The notes beneath the pieces are model-generated. The model worked only from the letters and a program-made list of their open reading frames with translations, made no database searches and was not told the origin of the DNA. DNA of 64,000 nucleotides, taken from Paractinoplanes abujensis. Lineage in GTDB: Bacteria; Actinomycetota; Actinomycetes; Mycobacteriales; Micromonosporaceae. Every line of letters starts with the position of its first letter. Within the stretch, counting starts at the first letter, position 1. The translations under genes and the position numbers were made by a program. The stretch covers positions 1,116,001 through 1,180,000 of the forward strand of contig NZ_JACHMF010000001.1 in the NCBI RefSeq assembly GCF_014204895.1, in the 5' to 3' direction. Positions 1-8,620 of this stretch are shown here, piece after piece.

Positions 1-12
1 ACGGAACGTGAC

Positions 13-786
13 TCAGCGCCGTAAAGCTTCACTCACGAAGTCCATCCCGGCGGGCAGGCAACGCGACCAGTAGCCGAAGTTGTGCCGGCCGTCGGCGAAC
101 GATCCCGCGGCGGGCGGCTCGGGCAGGGCCTTCGCGAGCGCGCGCACGTCGTCGAGCAACCCGTCCTGACGACCGCACCACAGACCCACCTTCGTGCCCC
201 GGAGCCGCGGGGCCGCGGTGAAGATCTCATCCCCTTCCCGTACGGCGGGGGACAGCGCGACCACCGCCCGCGCGAAACCTGGGTCCGCCTCGGCCAGCAG
301 CAGCGAGCCGTAGCCACCCATCGACCAGCCCAGCAGCGCGATCCGCGACGTGTCGAAGCCACGCTGCGCACACCAGCGGGGGATCTCCTCGTGCACCATC
401 CGCTGCGGGTCGTCGCCGGCGTGGGGACGCCACTGCAGACGGTCGCCGGTCGCGCCGGCCAGCACGAACGGGGCCTTGCCCCGGCGTACCGCATCGGTCA
501 GGAAACGGCCCAGGCCGAGCGCGGGAAAATCGGCGGCCGTCTTGGAGGCGCCGTGCAGCACCAGGCAGACGGGCAGGCCCCGGCCGGATCCGTGACCCGC
601 CGGCACCGCCGTGTAGAAGTCGACGATCCGCCCGCGCGCGCGTGACTCACGCTTGTCGAGCCGCTCGTCACCCACCGGGGCGTACGGGATGACCGGCTCG
701 GATCCGTCCGATCGGCTGCGATATCCCACCAGTCCGGCGGCCGCCCCGACGGTTGCGCCGACCGCCAGCAATGTTCGTCGTCTCAT
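13..786 (-). CDS. Exported alpha/beta hydrolase (esterase-like)
   Basis: Predicted secreted esterase of 257 residues. The N-terminus (RRRTLLAVG, then an Ala/Gly-rich hydrophobic stretch) looks like a twin-arginine export signal. The nucleophile elbow is GWSMGG, a likely catalytic Asp lies in the GRQDG segment, and a likely catalytic His is in GRHNFGYW near the C-terminus. This resembles the putative esterase/PHB-depolymerase-like group. The ATG at 786 was chosen because it places the signal at the N-terminus; the frame stays open to 942 but that would add an unlikely Pro-rich leader and overlap the divergent gene. It is transcribed away from the exported hydrolase at 840, sharing a 53-bp promoter gap. 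The substrate cannot be read from the sequence. Confidence 0.8.
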   Translation of the reverse strand: MRRRTLLAVGATVGAAAGLVGYRSRSDGSEPVIPYAPVGDERLDKRESRARGRIVDFYTAVPAGHGSGRGLPVCLVLHGASKTAADFPALGLGRFLTDAVRRGKAPFVLAGATGDRLQWRPHAGDDPQRMVHEEIPRWCAQRGFDTSRIALLGWSMGGYGSLLLAEADPGFARAVVALSPAVREGDEIFTAAPRLRGTKVGLWCGRQDGLLDDVRALAKALPEPPAAGSFADGRHNFGYWSRCLPAGMDFVSEALRR

Positions 787-839
787 CGTCACCCACAACG
801 GCGATCGCCTGTCTTGCGTGACGTTCCTACGCTCACGAC

Positions 840-1607
840 GTGCGCAGACTCGCGGTGGTGCTGGTTCTGCTGGCCCTGCTGCTGGACGGTTTCGGTCCGG
901 TCCCGCCGGCGTCGGCGCAGGAGGCCGTGGTGACCCGGACACTCGCCCTCGCGCGCGGCTCCGACCGCCCCCTGCCGACCACGCTCTGGTATCGCGGGCA
1001 CCTCACCGGCCGGCACCCGATCATCCTGTTCAGCCACGGCCTGGGCGGGCTGCCGCGGCAGTTCGCGCCGCTGGCCGCGGGCTGGGCCGAGGCGGGCTAC
1101 GTGGTGGCCGCGCCGGCCTACCCGCACACGAACGGCCTGGTCCGTGTCGACCGGCGCGACATTCCTCAGCAGCATCTGGACGCGGCGTACGTGATCGAGG
1201 CCGTGCGGGCGCTGGACCGTGCGGCGGGCGACCCGCTGGCCGGGCGCCTCGACGTGAACCGGGTGGGCGCCGTCGGGTTCTCGGCCGGGGGCACCACCAC
1301 GCTGGGGCTGTTCGGGCCGGGGCATCCGGCCTACCTGCGGGCCGGGGTGACGATCAGCGGGCGCCGCCCGGCGACCTTCGGCGGGCCACCGGCGCCCCTG
1401 CTGTTCCTGCACGGCGATCGCGACCGGGTCGTGCCGCTGCGGGCCGGGCGGGAGGCCTACCGGCTGGCACCCCCGTCGAAACAGTTCGTGATCGTCCGCG
1501 GCGGCCGTCACGGAGAGTTCCTCCGCCCCGGTGGCCCTCAGTACGGCCGGGTGTCCGCCCAGATTCTGGCGTTCCTGCAGGCGAACGTCCCGCTCGCCGG
1601 GCTTTAG
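840..1607 (+). CDS. Secreted alpha/beta hydrolase (dienelactone/PAF-acetylhydrolase-like)
   Basis: 255-residue predicted secreted hydrolase. A GTG start gives a classic Sec signal peptide (MRRLAVVLVLLALLLDGF, with cleavage near PASA-QE). The oxyanion segment is LFSHGLGGLP, the nucleophile lies in GFSAGG, a likely acid is in HGDRDRVVPL and the likely His in GGRHGEFL. The overall layout fits the dienelactone hydrolase or platelet-activating-factor acetylhydrolase-like families. It is divergent from the exported esterase at 13-786; the pair may be co-regulated, but that is inference. The substrate is unknown. Confidence 0.82.
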   Translation: MRRLAVVLVLLALLLDGFGPVPPASAQEAVVTRTLALARGSDRPLPTTLWYRGHLTGRHPIILFSHGLGGLPRQFAPLAAGWAEAGYVVAAPAYPHTNGLVRVDRRDIPQQHLDAAYVIEAVRALDRAAGDPLAGRLDVNRVGAVGFSAGGTTTLGLFGPGHPAYLRAGVTISGRRPATFGGPPAPLLFLHGDRDRVVPLRAGREAYRLAPPSKQFVIVRGGRHGEFLRPGGPQYGRVSAQILAFLQANVPLAGL

Positions 1608-1695
1608 AACTTCTACCCGGAGTGATACGCGCGGCTGCTTTACTCGTCCGTTCGGCCAGGGTAATACTCTGAGTAATGTTGCTTAAGGTGCATCT

Positions 1696-1968
1696 GTGCG
1701 CCTCTTACATATTCCCGTGACCGCTGCTGTCACTCTCAGTATTGCTGGCTTTTCTTACTCTCAGTACGACGTGCGAGGGGCGGAGGAGAAGGCGCGAGCC
1801 GCCGCCGACAAGGCCACCTGCCGCGCGGTGAACTCCGCGATCGTGGCCTTCGCCGGCGTCAGCGGGGACGCCCCGAAGTCGATCACCGAACTCAAGGGGT
1901 ATCTGGACGGCGACATCTCGGCCTACCGGATCGTCGGCGGCAAGGCGGCTGGGCCCGGCTGCTCCTGA
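1696..1968 (+). CDS. Small exported pilin-like protein
   Basis: 90-residue protein with a GTG start. The N-terminus is short and hydrophobic (LLHIPVTAAVTLSIAGFSYS). It is followed by an amphipathic helix rich in Ala, Glu and Lys, and then a segment with Cys, a VNSAIVAFAG stretch and SITELKGYL. A Cys beside a short helix, then G.xP.S..eL..YL and a final Cys, is the layout of pilin and pseudopilin C-terminal segments. A canonical prepilin cleavage site (G followed by FxxxE) is not present, so the assignment is tentative. No pilus assembly genes are nearby. Codon use is ordinary for the window. Confidence 0.55.
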   Translation: MRLLHIPVTAAVTLSIAGFSYSQYDVRGAEEKARAAADKATCRAVNSAIVAFAGVSGDAPKSITELKGYLDGDISAYRIVGGKAAGPGCS

Positions 1969-2135
1969 AGCCTGAGGGGGCGGCGACCCGCCCGATGTGG
2001 CTGTGCATGCCAGTTCCGGATCCGGCTTCGCCGAGCTGCGGGAGGCGTACGGGAAACTTCTTCTGCCTGAGAAGCAACCCCCGACGGGTCCTGGTTGTCC
2101 TGAGAGGATGAAGGCGACCAGGGGAGACGACGGGG

Positions 2136-2636
2136 ATGGCGGGAGCGGGGTTCGACGACTTCGTGCGCAGCCGATCGACGGGGCTGCTGCGGGTCGCGTA
2201 CCTGCTGACCGGGGACCGGCACGCCGCCGAGGATCTGCTGCAGGAAGTGCTCGAGCAGATGTACGTGCGCTGGCGGCGGATCGAGGGCGCCCCGGAGGCG
2301 TACGCGCGCAAGGCCCTGGTCAACCGGGCGACGAACCGCTGGCGGTGGCGGGCCCGGCGGCCGGAGACGCCGCTGGGCGCCGAGCACGAACGGGCGGGCC
2401 GCGACCACGGGGACGTCGTGGCGATCCGGGAAGTGGTGCTCGGGGCGCTGCGTGACCTGCCGCCCCGGCAGCGGGCCGCCGTCGTGCTGCGCTACCTGGA
2501 CGATCTGCCGGTGCACGAGGTCGCGGAGGCGCTGGGCTGCAGTGAGGGCACGGTCAAGAGCAACGCGTCGCGCGGGCTCGACCGGCTCAAGCAGGTGCTC
2601 GGGCCGTCCCTGGTCACCGATGGGGGAGAGCGATGA
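2136..2636 (+). CDS. SigE-family ECF RNA polymerase sigma factor
   Basis: 166-residue ECF sigma factor. Region 2 is at about residues 8-70 (FVRSRSTGLLRVAYLLTGD, AAEDLLQEVL) and region 4 at about 100-155 (LRDLPPRQRAAVVLRYL followed by the helix-turn-helix VHEVAEALGCSEGTVKS). Length and motifs match the actinobacterial SigE-family group, which directs transcription of extracytoplasmic-stress regulons. The ATG lies 7 bp after a GGAGACGACGGGG purine run. Its stop codon overlaps the start of the next gene (ATGA), indicating co-translation with a protein that may control it. Confidence 0.9.
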   Translation: MAGAGFDDFVRSRSTGLLRVAYLLTGDRHAAEDLLQEVLEQMYVRWRRIEGAPEAYARKALVNRATNRWRWRARRPETPLGAEHERAGRDHGDVVAIREVVLGALRDLPPRQRAAVVLRYLDDLPVHEVAEALGCSEGTVKSNASRGLDRLKQVLGPSLVTDGGER

Positions 2637-3841
2637 CCGACACCGACGTCCGGGACGTGCTGGCCCGGGCCACCGACCACCTCAGCCCGGCGCCCGACCT
2701 GCTCGACCGGGTGCGTACGCGGGGTCGCCGGCGGGTCGTCCGGCGCCGGACCGTGCTGGGCGGGGCCCTGGCGGTGGTGGCCGCGGCGGGTGCGGCGCCG
2801 GCCCTGAGCGGCAACCGGACCGAGCCGCGCAGGGTGACCCGGGGTGACCTGGCCGGGGATGCGGCGCTGCTGGAACGGATGCGCGCGGCCTGGCAGGCGG
2901 CGATGCCGCACGCCACCGGCGAGATCACCGTGCGGTGGGCCGGCACGACCGCGGCCGGGCCGGTGGGTTTGCTCAGCCAGCCGTCGGAGGGCTCCGGGCT
3001 CGATCTGCAGGGCTTCGTCGAGACCGTCGACGGGCAGTTGCGAGGGCTCGGCGGCACCCGGCTCGTCGCCCGGGGCACCGTGGCGCCGGTCGCGCTGGCC
3101 ACCGGCGTCCGGCGTGATCAGCTGATCATCGTCACCGGGGACCAGGCCGTGCACCTCTCGGAGAACTACACGATCGACGCGGCCGGACGGGTCACCCGGC
3201 GGTTCGTCACGTTGCACGGCGACCTGGTCTTCCAGCGGCGGGTCCGGTCCCAGCGGTACGCGCTGCGGGTCGGCGACGAGCCGGTGCCGGTCGCCCCGTC
3301 CAGCGCGACCACGGCCCCGTCACCGGTGGTGCCGTATCCGCAGAAGGTCGAGCGGGTGATGCCCGGGGCGCCGGCCACCGCGCCCGACCGGGCCGTGTGG
3401 GATGTGTCGGAGCGTGAAGGCTACCTGGACCCGTACGGGGTGGGGGTCTGGACCGGCCCGACCGAGTGGTACCTGCGCGGCATGATCCTGGACGGCCGCC
3501 AGCTCGTGGTGCAGACGCTGGCGCTCAACGGCCGGGCCCGCGCGTTCTGCCTGGCCGCCCCGCCCGCCGACATCCCCGAGGCGCGCTATCTGGGCGACTC
3601 CGCCGCGGGGCTGACGGCCCGGCTCGACGACGGTGGCGGCAAAGTCGTGCCGGTCCTCTACCTGCGGCTGCCCTCCGGCATCGGCTGGGTCGTGGCCGCC
3701 CCCGACTGCCAGCTGCGTTACCGCGTACGGGACGGGAGCGCCCTGCCCGTCGCCGGGGACGCCGCCCTGATCCCCGCGGCCGCGACCGAGCTGGAGGTGA
3801 CGTCGCGCGCCGGCCGCTCGGCGAGCTTCGTCCTGCGCTGA
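2633..3841 (+). CDS. Membrane-anchored protein coupled to the ECF sigma factor, possible anti-sigma
   Basis: 402 residues. The N-terminal about 35 residues are soluble and acidic/basic (VRDVLARATDHLSPAPDLLDRV). An Arg-rich RRRVVRRRTVLGG segment and one hydrophobic segment (ALAVVAAAGAAPAL, about residues 43-58) follow, then a large extracytoplasmic domain of beta-rich character with a short Pro/Ser/Thr linker near residue 225. The start overlaps the sigma factor stop by 4 nt. Coupling to a SigE-type sigma factor and the cytoplasmic tail-TM-external layout are typical of membrane anti-sigma factors, but no ZAS zinc motif (HxxxCxxC) is visible. The anti-sigma role is therefore inference from position. 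Confidence 0.75.
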   Translation: MTDTDVRDVLARATDHLSPAPDLLDRVRTRGRRRVVRRRTVLGGALAVVAAAGAAPALSGNRTEPRRVTRGDLAGDAALLERMRAAWQAAMPHATGEITVRWAGTTAAGPVGLLSQPSEGSGLDLQGFVETVDGQLRGLGGTRLVARGTVAPVALATGVRRDQLIIVTGDQAVHLSENYTIDAAGRVTRRFVTLHGDLVFQRRVRSQRYALRVGDEPVPVAPSSATTAPSPVVPYPQKVERVMPGAPATAPDRAVWDVSEREGYLDPYGVGVWTGPTEWYLRGMILDGRQLVVQTLALNGRARAFCLAAPPADIPEARYLGDSAAGLTARLDDGGGKVVPVLYLRLPSGIGWVVAAPDCQLRYRVRDGSALPVAGDAALIPAAATELEVTSRAGRSASFVLR

Positions 3842-3857
3842 CCGATAGGTTTGGGTC

Positions 3858-5444
3858 ATGGACGTTGTGATCGGGATCGACACCGGGACCACCGCGACGA
3901 AGGGCATCGCCGCCGCGCCGGACGGCAGCTTGCGTGCGCAGACCAGCGTCCACTACCCGTTGAGTGTGCCCGGCTCCGGCCGCGCCGAACTCGACCCGCT
4001 CGCGCTGCGCAACGCCGCGGTCAAGGCGCTGATCGACGTGGCCGCCGCCTGCCGGGAGAACGGGGACCGGGTCGCGGCCGTCGGGCTCAGCGCGTTCCTG
4101 CACGCGGTGGTGCCGATGGACGCCGCCGGCAGCCCGCTCGGCGCGCTGGTCACGTGGGCCGACGGGCGGGCCGGGGAGCAGAGCGAGCGGATCGTGGCCG
4201 AGGGCCGGGGCAAACGGCTGCAAGCCCGTACGGGCACGCCGGTCCACCCCATGTCCCCGCTGACCAAGCTGGCCTGGTGGCGCGACAACGACCCCGAGAC
4301 CCTGCAGCGCACGCCGCGCTGGGGTGGCGTCAAGGAGCTCGTGCTGGCCGGGCTGGCCGACGCCCCGTACGCGGTGGACCTGTCGCTCGCCAGCGGCACC
4401 GGGCTGTACGACATTCACGAGCGGCGCTGGGATCCGGAAGCCCTCGACCTGGCCGGCGTGCGGGCCGAGCAGCTGGCCGAGGTGCTGCCGACCACCACGA
4501 CGCTGCGGCTGCGGCCCGACGTGGCCCGGGCCGCCGGTCTCGACCCGGGGACGCCGCTGATCATCGGGGCGGCCGACGGGCCACTGGCCAACCTGGGCGT
4601 GGGCGCCACCCCGGCCGGTGTCGCGGCGATCTCGCTGGGCACGAGCGGCGCCCTGCGGACGGTGGTCGACCGGCCCACGGCCGACAAGGCGGGCCGGCTG
4701 TTCTGTTACGCGCTGACCGAGGACCGGTGGGTGATCGGCGGCGCGGTCAACAACGCGGGTTCGGTCGTGCGCTGGGCCGGGCAGAGCTTCGCGGGCGGTT
4801 TCGAGCGGCCCGGCGCCGAAGGGGAGGACGCCGACGAGCGCGACGCCGCGCTGCTGATCGAGGCCCAAGGCGTGGGGGCGGGCAGCGACGGCCTGCTCTG
4901 CCTGCCCTACCTGCTGGGCGAACGCGCGCCCTGGTGGCGGCCTGGCCTGCGCGGCGCCTACCTGGGTCTGCGCCGCGAACACGGGCGGGCCCACCTGGTG
5001 CGCTCGGCCGTCGAGGGTGTGTGCCAGCAGCTGGCCCTGGTCAAGGACTCGTTCACGGCCGAGGGCATTGCGCTCTCCTCCGTACGGGCCACCGGCGGGG
5101 CGGTCGCGTCGGAACTCTGGGTCGGGGTGCTCGCGGCCACGCTCGACCTGCCGGTGTCGGTCGCCGACACGCCCGAGGGCACTGCGCTCGGGGCCTGCCT
5201 GCTGGCCTGGCACGCCATCGGTGAACTGCCCGACCTCGACGCCGCGGCCGAACTGGTGCCGCTGGGCGCGCGGACCGAACCCGACCCGGTGAACGCCGAG
5301 CTCTACGCCCGGCTGCGGCCGCTGGTGGAGACATCGGCGCTGGCCGTGCAGGACGTGGTGAAGGAACTCGACCGGCTCGCCCCGCAGCCCCTGCCGACCA
5401 CGGAGAAGGCCGTCGACGACGCGGTGCAGCCCACGCCGCGTTGA
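3858..5444 (+). CDS. FGGY-family carbohydrate kinase, probably gluconokinase
   Basis: 528 residues. The N-terminal phosphate-binding motif is GIDTGTTATKG and the second ATPase-domain motif is AISLGTSGALRT (about residue 255). A C-terminal adenosine motif, VRATGGAVASELW, precedes the conserved EGTALGACLLA segment. This is the FGGY (hexulose/xylulose/gluconate kinase) fold, which transfers the ATP gamma-phosphate to a sugar or polyol. The pattern is closest to my memory of FGGY gluconokinases, with xylulokinase as the alternative. It begins 16 bp after the putative anti-sigma gene. No sugar transporter or pentose-phosphate partner is adjacent to decide the substrate. Confidence 0.82.
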   Translation: MDVVIGIDTGTTATKGIAAAPDGSLRAQTSVHYPLSVPGSGRAELDPLALRNAAVKALIDVAAACRENGDRVAAVGLSAFLHAVVPMDAAGSPLGALVTWADGRAGEQSERIVAEGRGKRLQARTGTPVHPMSPLTKLAWWRDNDPETLQRTPRWGGVKELVLAGLADAPYAVDLSLASGTGLYDIHERRWDPEALDLAGVRAEQLAEVLPTTTTLRLRPDVARAAGLDPGTPLIIGAADGPLANLGVGATPAGVAAISLGTSGALRTVVDRPTADKAGRLFCYALTEDRWVIGGAVNNAGSVVRWAGQSFAGGFERPGAEGEDADERDAALLIEAQGVGAGSDGLLCLPYLLGERAPWWRPGLRGAYLGLRREHGRAHLVRSAVEGVCQQLALVKDSFTAEGIALSSVRATGGAVASELWVGVLAATLDLPVSVADTPEGTALGACLLAWHAIGELPDLDAAAELVPLGARTEPDPVNAELYARLRPLVETSALAVQDVVKELDRLAPQPLPTTEKAVDDAVQPTPR

Positions 5445-5457
5445 CGGCCCGGTCGTC

Positions 5458-5552
5458 TTTGAACGCGGCGACGGTCACCCCGCGCTCGCCTTTGAACGCG
5501 GCGATGGTCACCCCGCGCTCGCCTTTGAACGCGGCGATGGTCACCCCGCGTT
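5458..5552 (+). repeat. Three tandem copies of a 33-bp repeat
   Basis: The unit begins TTTGAACGCGGCGATGGTCA and starts at 5458, 5491 and 5524. Copies are almost identical; the first has one C/T change. Within each unit CGCGG and CCGCG can pair as a short hairpin. The array sits between the kinase stop codon and the cobalamin riboswitch. The sequence around the kinase stop (CGCGTTGACG) recurs just after the array, suggesting the duplications arose from the 3' end of the gene. It could act as a weak terminator or be neutral slippage; nothing distinguishes these by eye. Confidence 0.85.
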
Positions 5553-5560
5553 GACGCCGC

Positions 5561-5728
5561 GCTCGCCGGTGAGAAAGAGTGGCGGGCGAGCGGAAGCGGA
5601 GGAACCCGGTGCGAATCCGGGGCGGTCCCGCCACTGTGACCGGGGAGCGACCCGCGCGAACGCCACGGCCCGCACGGCCGGGCAGGCGTCGAGCAGCGAT
5701 CCGGAAGCCAGGAACTCCGGCCGCTCGT
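5561..5728 (+). promoter_or_regulatory. Cobalamin (AdoCbl) riboswitch
   Basis: Conserved elements occur in order: GAACCCGGTGCGAATCCGG (the conserved core with GGTGCGAATCC), GGCGGTCCCGCCACTGT (B12 box, GCCACTG), and downstream GATCCGGAAGCCAGGAAC (the AAGCCAGGA element). The variable P-arm sequence between them is GC-rich. It ends about 45 bp before the GTG of the chelatase gene and leads directly into cobalamin biosynthesis genes, so it should shut off the operon when adenosylcobalamin is abundant. The boundaries are approximate. Confidence 0.93.
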
Positions 5729-5774
5729 GCCATTCGCCGCGCGGGCGTGGACACCCGCGCAGAAGGAGATCCAC

Positions 5775-8021
5775 GTGACGCCGTACCCGTTCTCGGCCGT
5801 GGTCGGCCTGCCCGACCTGCGCCTCGCCCTGCTGCTGACCGCCGTCTCGCCCGCCGTGGGCGGAGTGCTCGTGCGCGGCGAGAAGGGCACCGCCAAAAGC
5901 ACCGTCGTACGGGCCCTGGCCGCGCTGCTGCCCGACGTGACCGTGGTGCGCGGCTGCCGGTTCGCCTGCGACCCGGCCGCGCCCGACCCGCTCTGCCCGG
6001 ACGGGCCGCACGCCACCGGCTCGCCCGGACTCGACCGGCCCGCCGCACTGGTGGAACTGCCGGTCGGGGCGACCGAGGACCGGGTCGTGGGCACGCTCGA
6101 CATTCAGCGGGCCCTGGCCGACGGGGTCAAGGCGTACGAGCCCGGACTGCTGGCGGCGGCGCACCGTGGGGTGCTCTACGTCGACGAGGTCAACCTGCTC
6201 CCCGACCACCTGGTCGACCTGCTGCTGGACGCGGCGGCGATGGGCCGGGCCCACGTCGAGCGGGACGGCGTGTCGGTCAAACACGCGGCCCGGTTCCTGC
6301 TGGTCGGCACGATGAACCCGGAAGAGGGCGAGCCGCGGCCCCAGCTGGTCGACCGGTTCGGCCTGGTGGTCAACGTGGCGGCGCCGCGCGACGCCCGCGA
6401 CCGGGCCGAGGTGGTGCGGCGGCGGCTGGCGTACGAGGCCGCGCCGGACACGTTCGCCGCGCGGTTCGCGGAGGACGAGGTCGCGCTGGCGGCGCGGATC
6501 GTGGCCGCGCGGGAGATGCTGCCGCGGGTGGTGCTGCCGGACGGCGAGCTCGATCGGATCGCCCGGATCAGCCTCGCGTACGGGGTCGACGGCATGCGCG
6601 CGGACATCGTGGTGGCGCGGTGCGCGGTGGCCCTGGCCGCCTGGCACGGCCGGGACCGGGTGACACCGCCGGACGTCCGCGATGCCGCCCGGCTCGCGCT
6701 GCCGCACCGGCGCCGGAAAGATCCGCTGGACCCGCCGGGCACCGACGAGCAGAAGCTCGAGGACGCCCTGAACGAGGCGGACGCGCAGCTGGAGGCCGAG
6801 CAGACGCAAGCCGAGGCGCAGGCCGGGGAGCGGGGGCCGGAGGACGACCCTGACGGGGGCGGAGCTGACGGTTCCGGGCCTGACGATTCCGGGCCCGACG
6901 GCGGCCCTCCGAGCGGCCCTCCCCGCGGCGGCCCTTCGCGCGGTGGAGCGGATCCGGGCTCACGCGACTCCTCGTTCTCGCCCGACATTTCCGAAAAATT
7001 GGGCGGTAGGGGAGACGGGGCGTCGGGCGAAGAGCCCGCGCCAACCCGGGACGAAGCGGGCGCACGCGACGAGGCGGGGCCGTCTCGGGACGGGGCAACT
7101 GGCGGCCCGGGTGCTGCTGCTGCCGCGCCCGGCGCGGCCTACCGCACCAAGACGCTGCAGATCGCCCGGCGCGGCGAGGGCGGACACGCGGGGCGCCGTT
7201 CACCGTCGTTGTCGCGGCGCGGGCGAGTGGTGGGGTCGCGGGTGCCCCGCGGCCGACTGGCCGGAGCGCCGCACCTGCCGGCGACGTTGCGCGCCGCCTT
7301 GCACCGCGGGGCGACGTCGGCCCCGGCTCGGCCGGACACATCGCATCGCGGTGCGGGAACAGCCCCGGAGACACGGGACGGCTTGCGGCGCGGTGCGGAA
7401 TCGGCCCCGGAGTTCCGGGAGGGCGTGAATCGGGGTGCGGGGTTCGGCCCGGAGGTCCGGGAGCGGCTGGTCGCTCCGCGGGATCTGCGCGAAGCCGTCC
7501 ACGTGGGACGCGAATCGAACCTGGTGCTGTTCGTCGTGGACGCGTCGGGGTCGATGGCCGCGCGGAAGCGGATGACTCTGGTCAAGACGGCCGTGTTGTC
7601 GTTGCTGCGGGACGCGTATCAGCGGCGCGACCGGATCGGGATGATCACGTTTCGGGGGCGCGACGCCGAGCAGGTGCTGCCGCCCACGTCCAGCCACGAA
7701 GTGGGGGTGCTCCGGCTGGCCGGTCTGCGCACCGGGGGGCGTACACCGCTGGCCGAAGGCCTGAAAAGGGCGGCCGCGACCATCGCCACGGAACGGCGCC
7801 GCGATCCGCGCCGGCGTCCGCTGCTCATCGTGGTCACCGACGGGCGGGCGACCAGCGGGCCCGACCCCGTACGGGTGGCTCCTGCGCTGGCCGGTGTGTC
7901 GACGGTGGTGGTCGACTGCGAGTCGGGACCGATCCGGCTCGGCCTGGTCGCCCGGCTGGCCACCGCGCTCGGCGCCGACGTGATGCCGCTGGAGAGCCTC
8001 GAGACGGGACGGGCCGCCTGA
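5775..8021 (+). CDS. Fused ChlI/ChlD-type chelatase ATPase, putative cobaltochelatase subunit
   Basis: 748 residues. The N-terminal AAA+ domain has Walker A GEKGTAKS (about residues 35-42) and Walker B VLYVDEVNLL. A long acidic Gly/Pro/Asp linker follows (about 330-440), then a basic stretch with four degenerate RGA.sAPe.R..l units (about 510-570). The C-terminal von Willebrand A domain has MIDAS residues in DASGSM, a Thr in GGRTPLAEG and VTDGRATS. Such I/D fusions insert metal with a CobN/ChlH-type large subunit, which is not in the window. The GTG at 5775 was chosen for its AGAAGGAG ribosome binding site; an in-frame ATG at 5727 would lie in the riboswitch. It lies directly under riboswitch control, so cobalt insertion is the likely role. 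Confidence 0.88.
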   Translation: MTPYPFSAVVGLPDLRLALLLTAVSPAVGGVLVRGEKGTAKSTVVRALAALLPDVTVVRGCRFACDPAAPDPLCPDGPHATGSPGLDRPAALVELPVGATEDRVVGTLDIQRALADGVKAYEPGLLAAAHRGVLYVDEVNLLPDHLVDLLLDAAAMGRAHVERDGVSVKHAARFLLVGTMNPEEGEPRPQLVDRFGLVVNVAAPRDARDRAEVVRRRLAYEAAPDTFAARFAEDEVALAARIVAAREMLPRVVLPDGELDRIARISLAYGVDGMRADIVVARCAVALAAWHGRDRVTPPDVRDAARLALPHRRRKDPLDPPGTDEQKLEDALNEADAQLEAEQTQAEAQAGERGPEDDPDGGGADGSGPDDSGPDGGPPSGPPRGGPSRGGADPGSRDSSFSPDISEKLGGRGDGASGEEPAPTRDEAGARDEAGPSRDGATGGPGAAAAAPGAAYRTKTLQIARRGEGGHAGRRSPSLSRRGRVVGSRVPRGRLAGAPHLPATLRAALHRGATSAPARPDTSHRGAGTAPETRDGLRRGAESAPEFREGVNRGAGFGPEVRERLVAPRDLREAVHVGRESNLVLFVVDASGSMAARKRMTLVKTAVLSLLRDAYQRRDRIGMITFRGRDAEQVLPPTSSHEVGVLRLAGLRTGGRTPLAEGLKRAAATIATERRRDPRRRPLLIVVTDGRATSGPDPVRVAPALAGVSTVVVDCESGPIRLGLVARLATALGADVMPLESLETGRAA

Positions 8022-8620
8022 TGCCGCAGGGCAAAGTCACGACCGTGCCGGACGACGGCCTGACGACCCGGCAGCGGCGGCGGCAGGCCGTGCTGGCCGT
8101 CCACACCGGACACGGCAAGGGCAAGTCGACGGCCGCCTTCGGCATGGCGTTGCGGGCGTGGAGCGCGGGCTGGCCGATCGGCGTGTTCCAGTTCGTCAAG
8201 TCGGAGAAGTGGCGTGTCGGCGAGGAATCCGCCCTCAAGGCGCTCGGCCAGGCCGGGGGAGCCCCCGTGACCTGGCACAAAATGGGCGAAGGGTGGTCGT
8301 GGATCCAGCGCGCGGGCACCGAACGCGACCACGCCGCCGAGGCCGCCGAAGGCTGGGCGCAGATCAAACGGGACCTGGCCGCCGAGACGTACAAGTTCCT
8401 GGTGCTCGACGAGTTCACCTATCCGATGAAGTGGGGCTGGGTCGACGTCGACGACGTGGTGGCCACGCTGACCGACCGGCCCGGCACCCAGCACGTGGTG
8501 ATCACCGGCCGGGACGCGGCGCCGGCCCTGCTCGAGGCGGCCGACCTGGTGACCGAGATGACGAAGGTGAAACATCCGATGGACGCGGGCCGCAAGGGGC
8601 AGCAGGGCATCGAATGGTGA
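8021..8620 (+). CDS. cobO: Cob(I)yrinic acid a,c-diamide adenosyltransferase
   Basis: 199 residues, the usual length for CobO/BtuR. P-loop VHTGHGKGKSTAAFG is near residue 28. Further conserved blocks are GVFQFVKSEKWRVGEE, FLVLDEFTYPMKWGW and VVITGRDAAPALLEAADLVTEM. It adenosylates the cobalt of corrin intermediates using ATP. The start overlaps the chelatase stop by one base (TGATG), and its own stop overlaps cobB, so the four genes form a translationally coupled operon. Confidence 0.95.
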   Translation: MPQGKVTTVPDDGLTTRQRRRQAVLAVHTGHGKGKSTAAFGMALRAWSAGWPIGVFQFVKSEKWRVGEESALKALGQAGGAPVTWHKMGEGWSWIQRAGTERDHAAEAAEGWAQIKRDLAAETYKFLVLDEFTYPMKWGWVDVDDVVATLTDRPGTQHVVITGRDAAPALLEAADLVTEMTKVKHPMDAGRKGQQGIEW

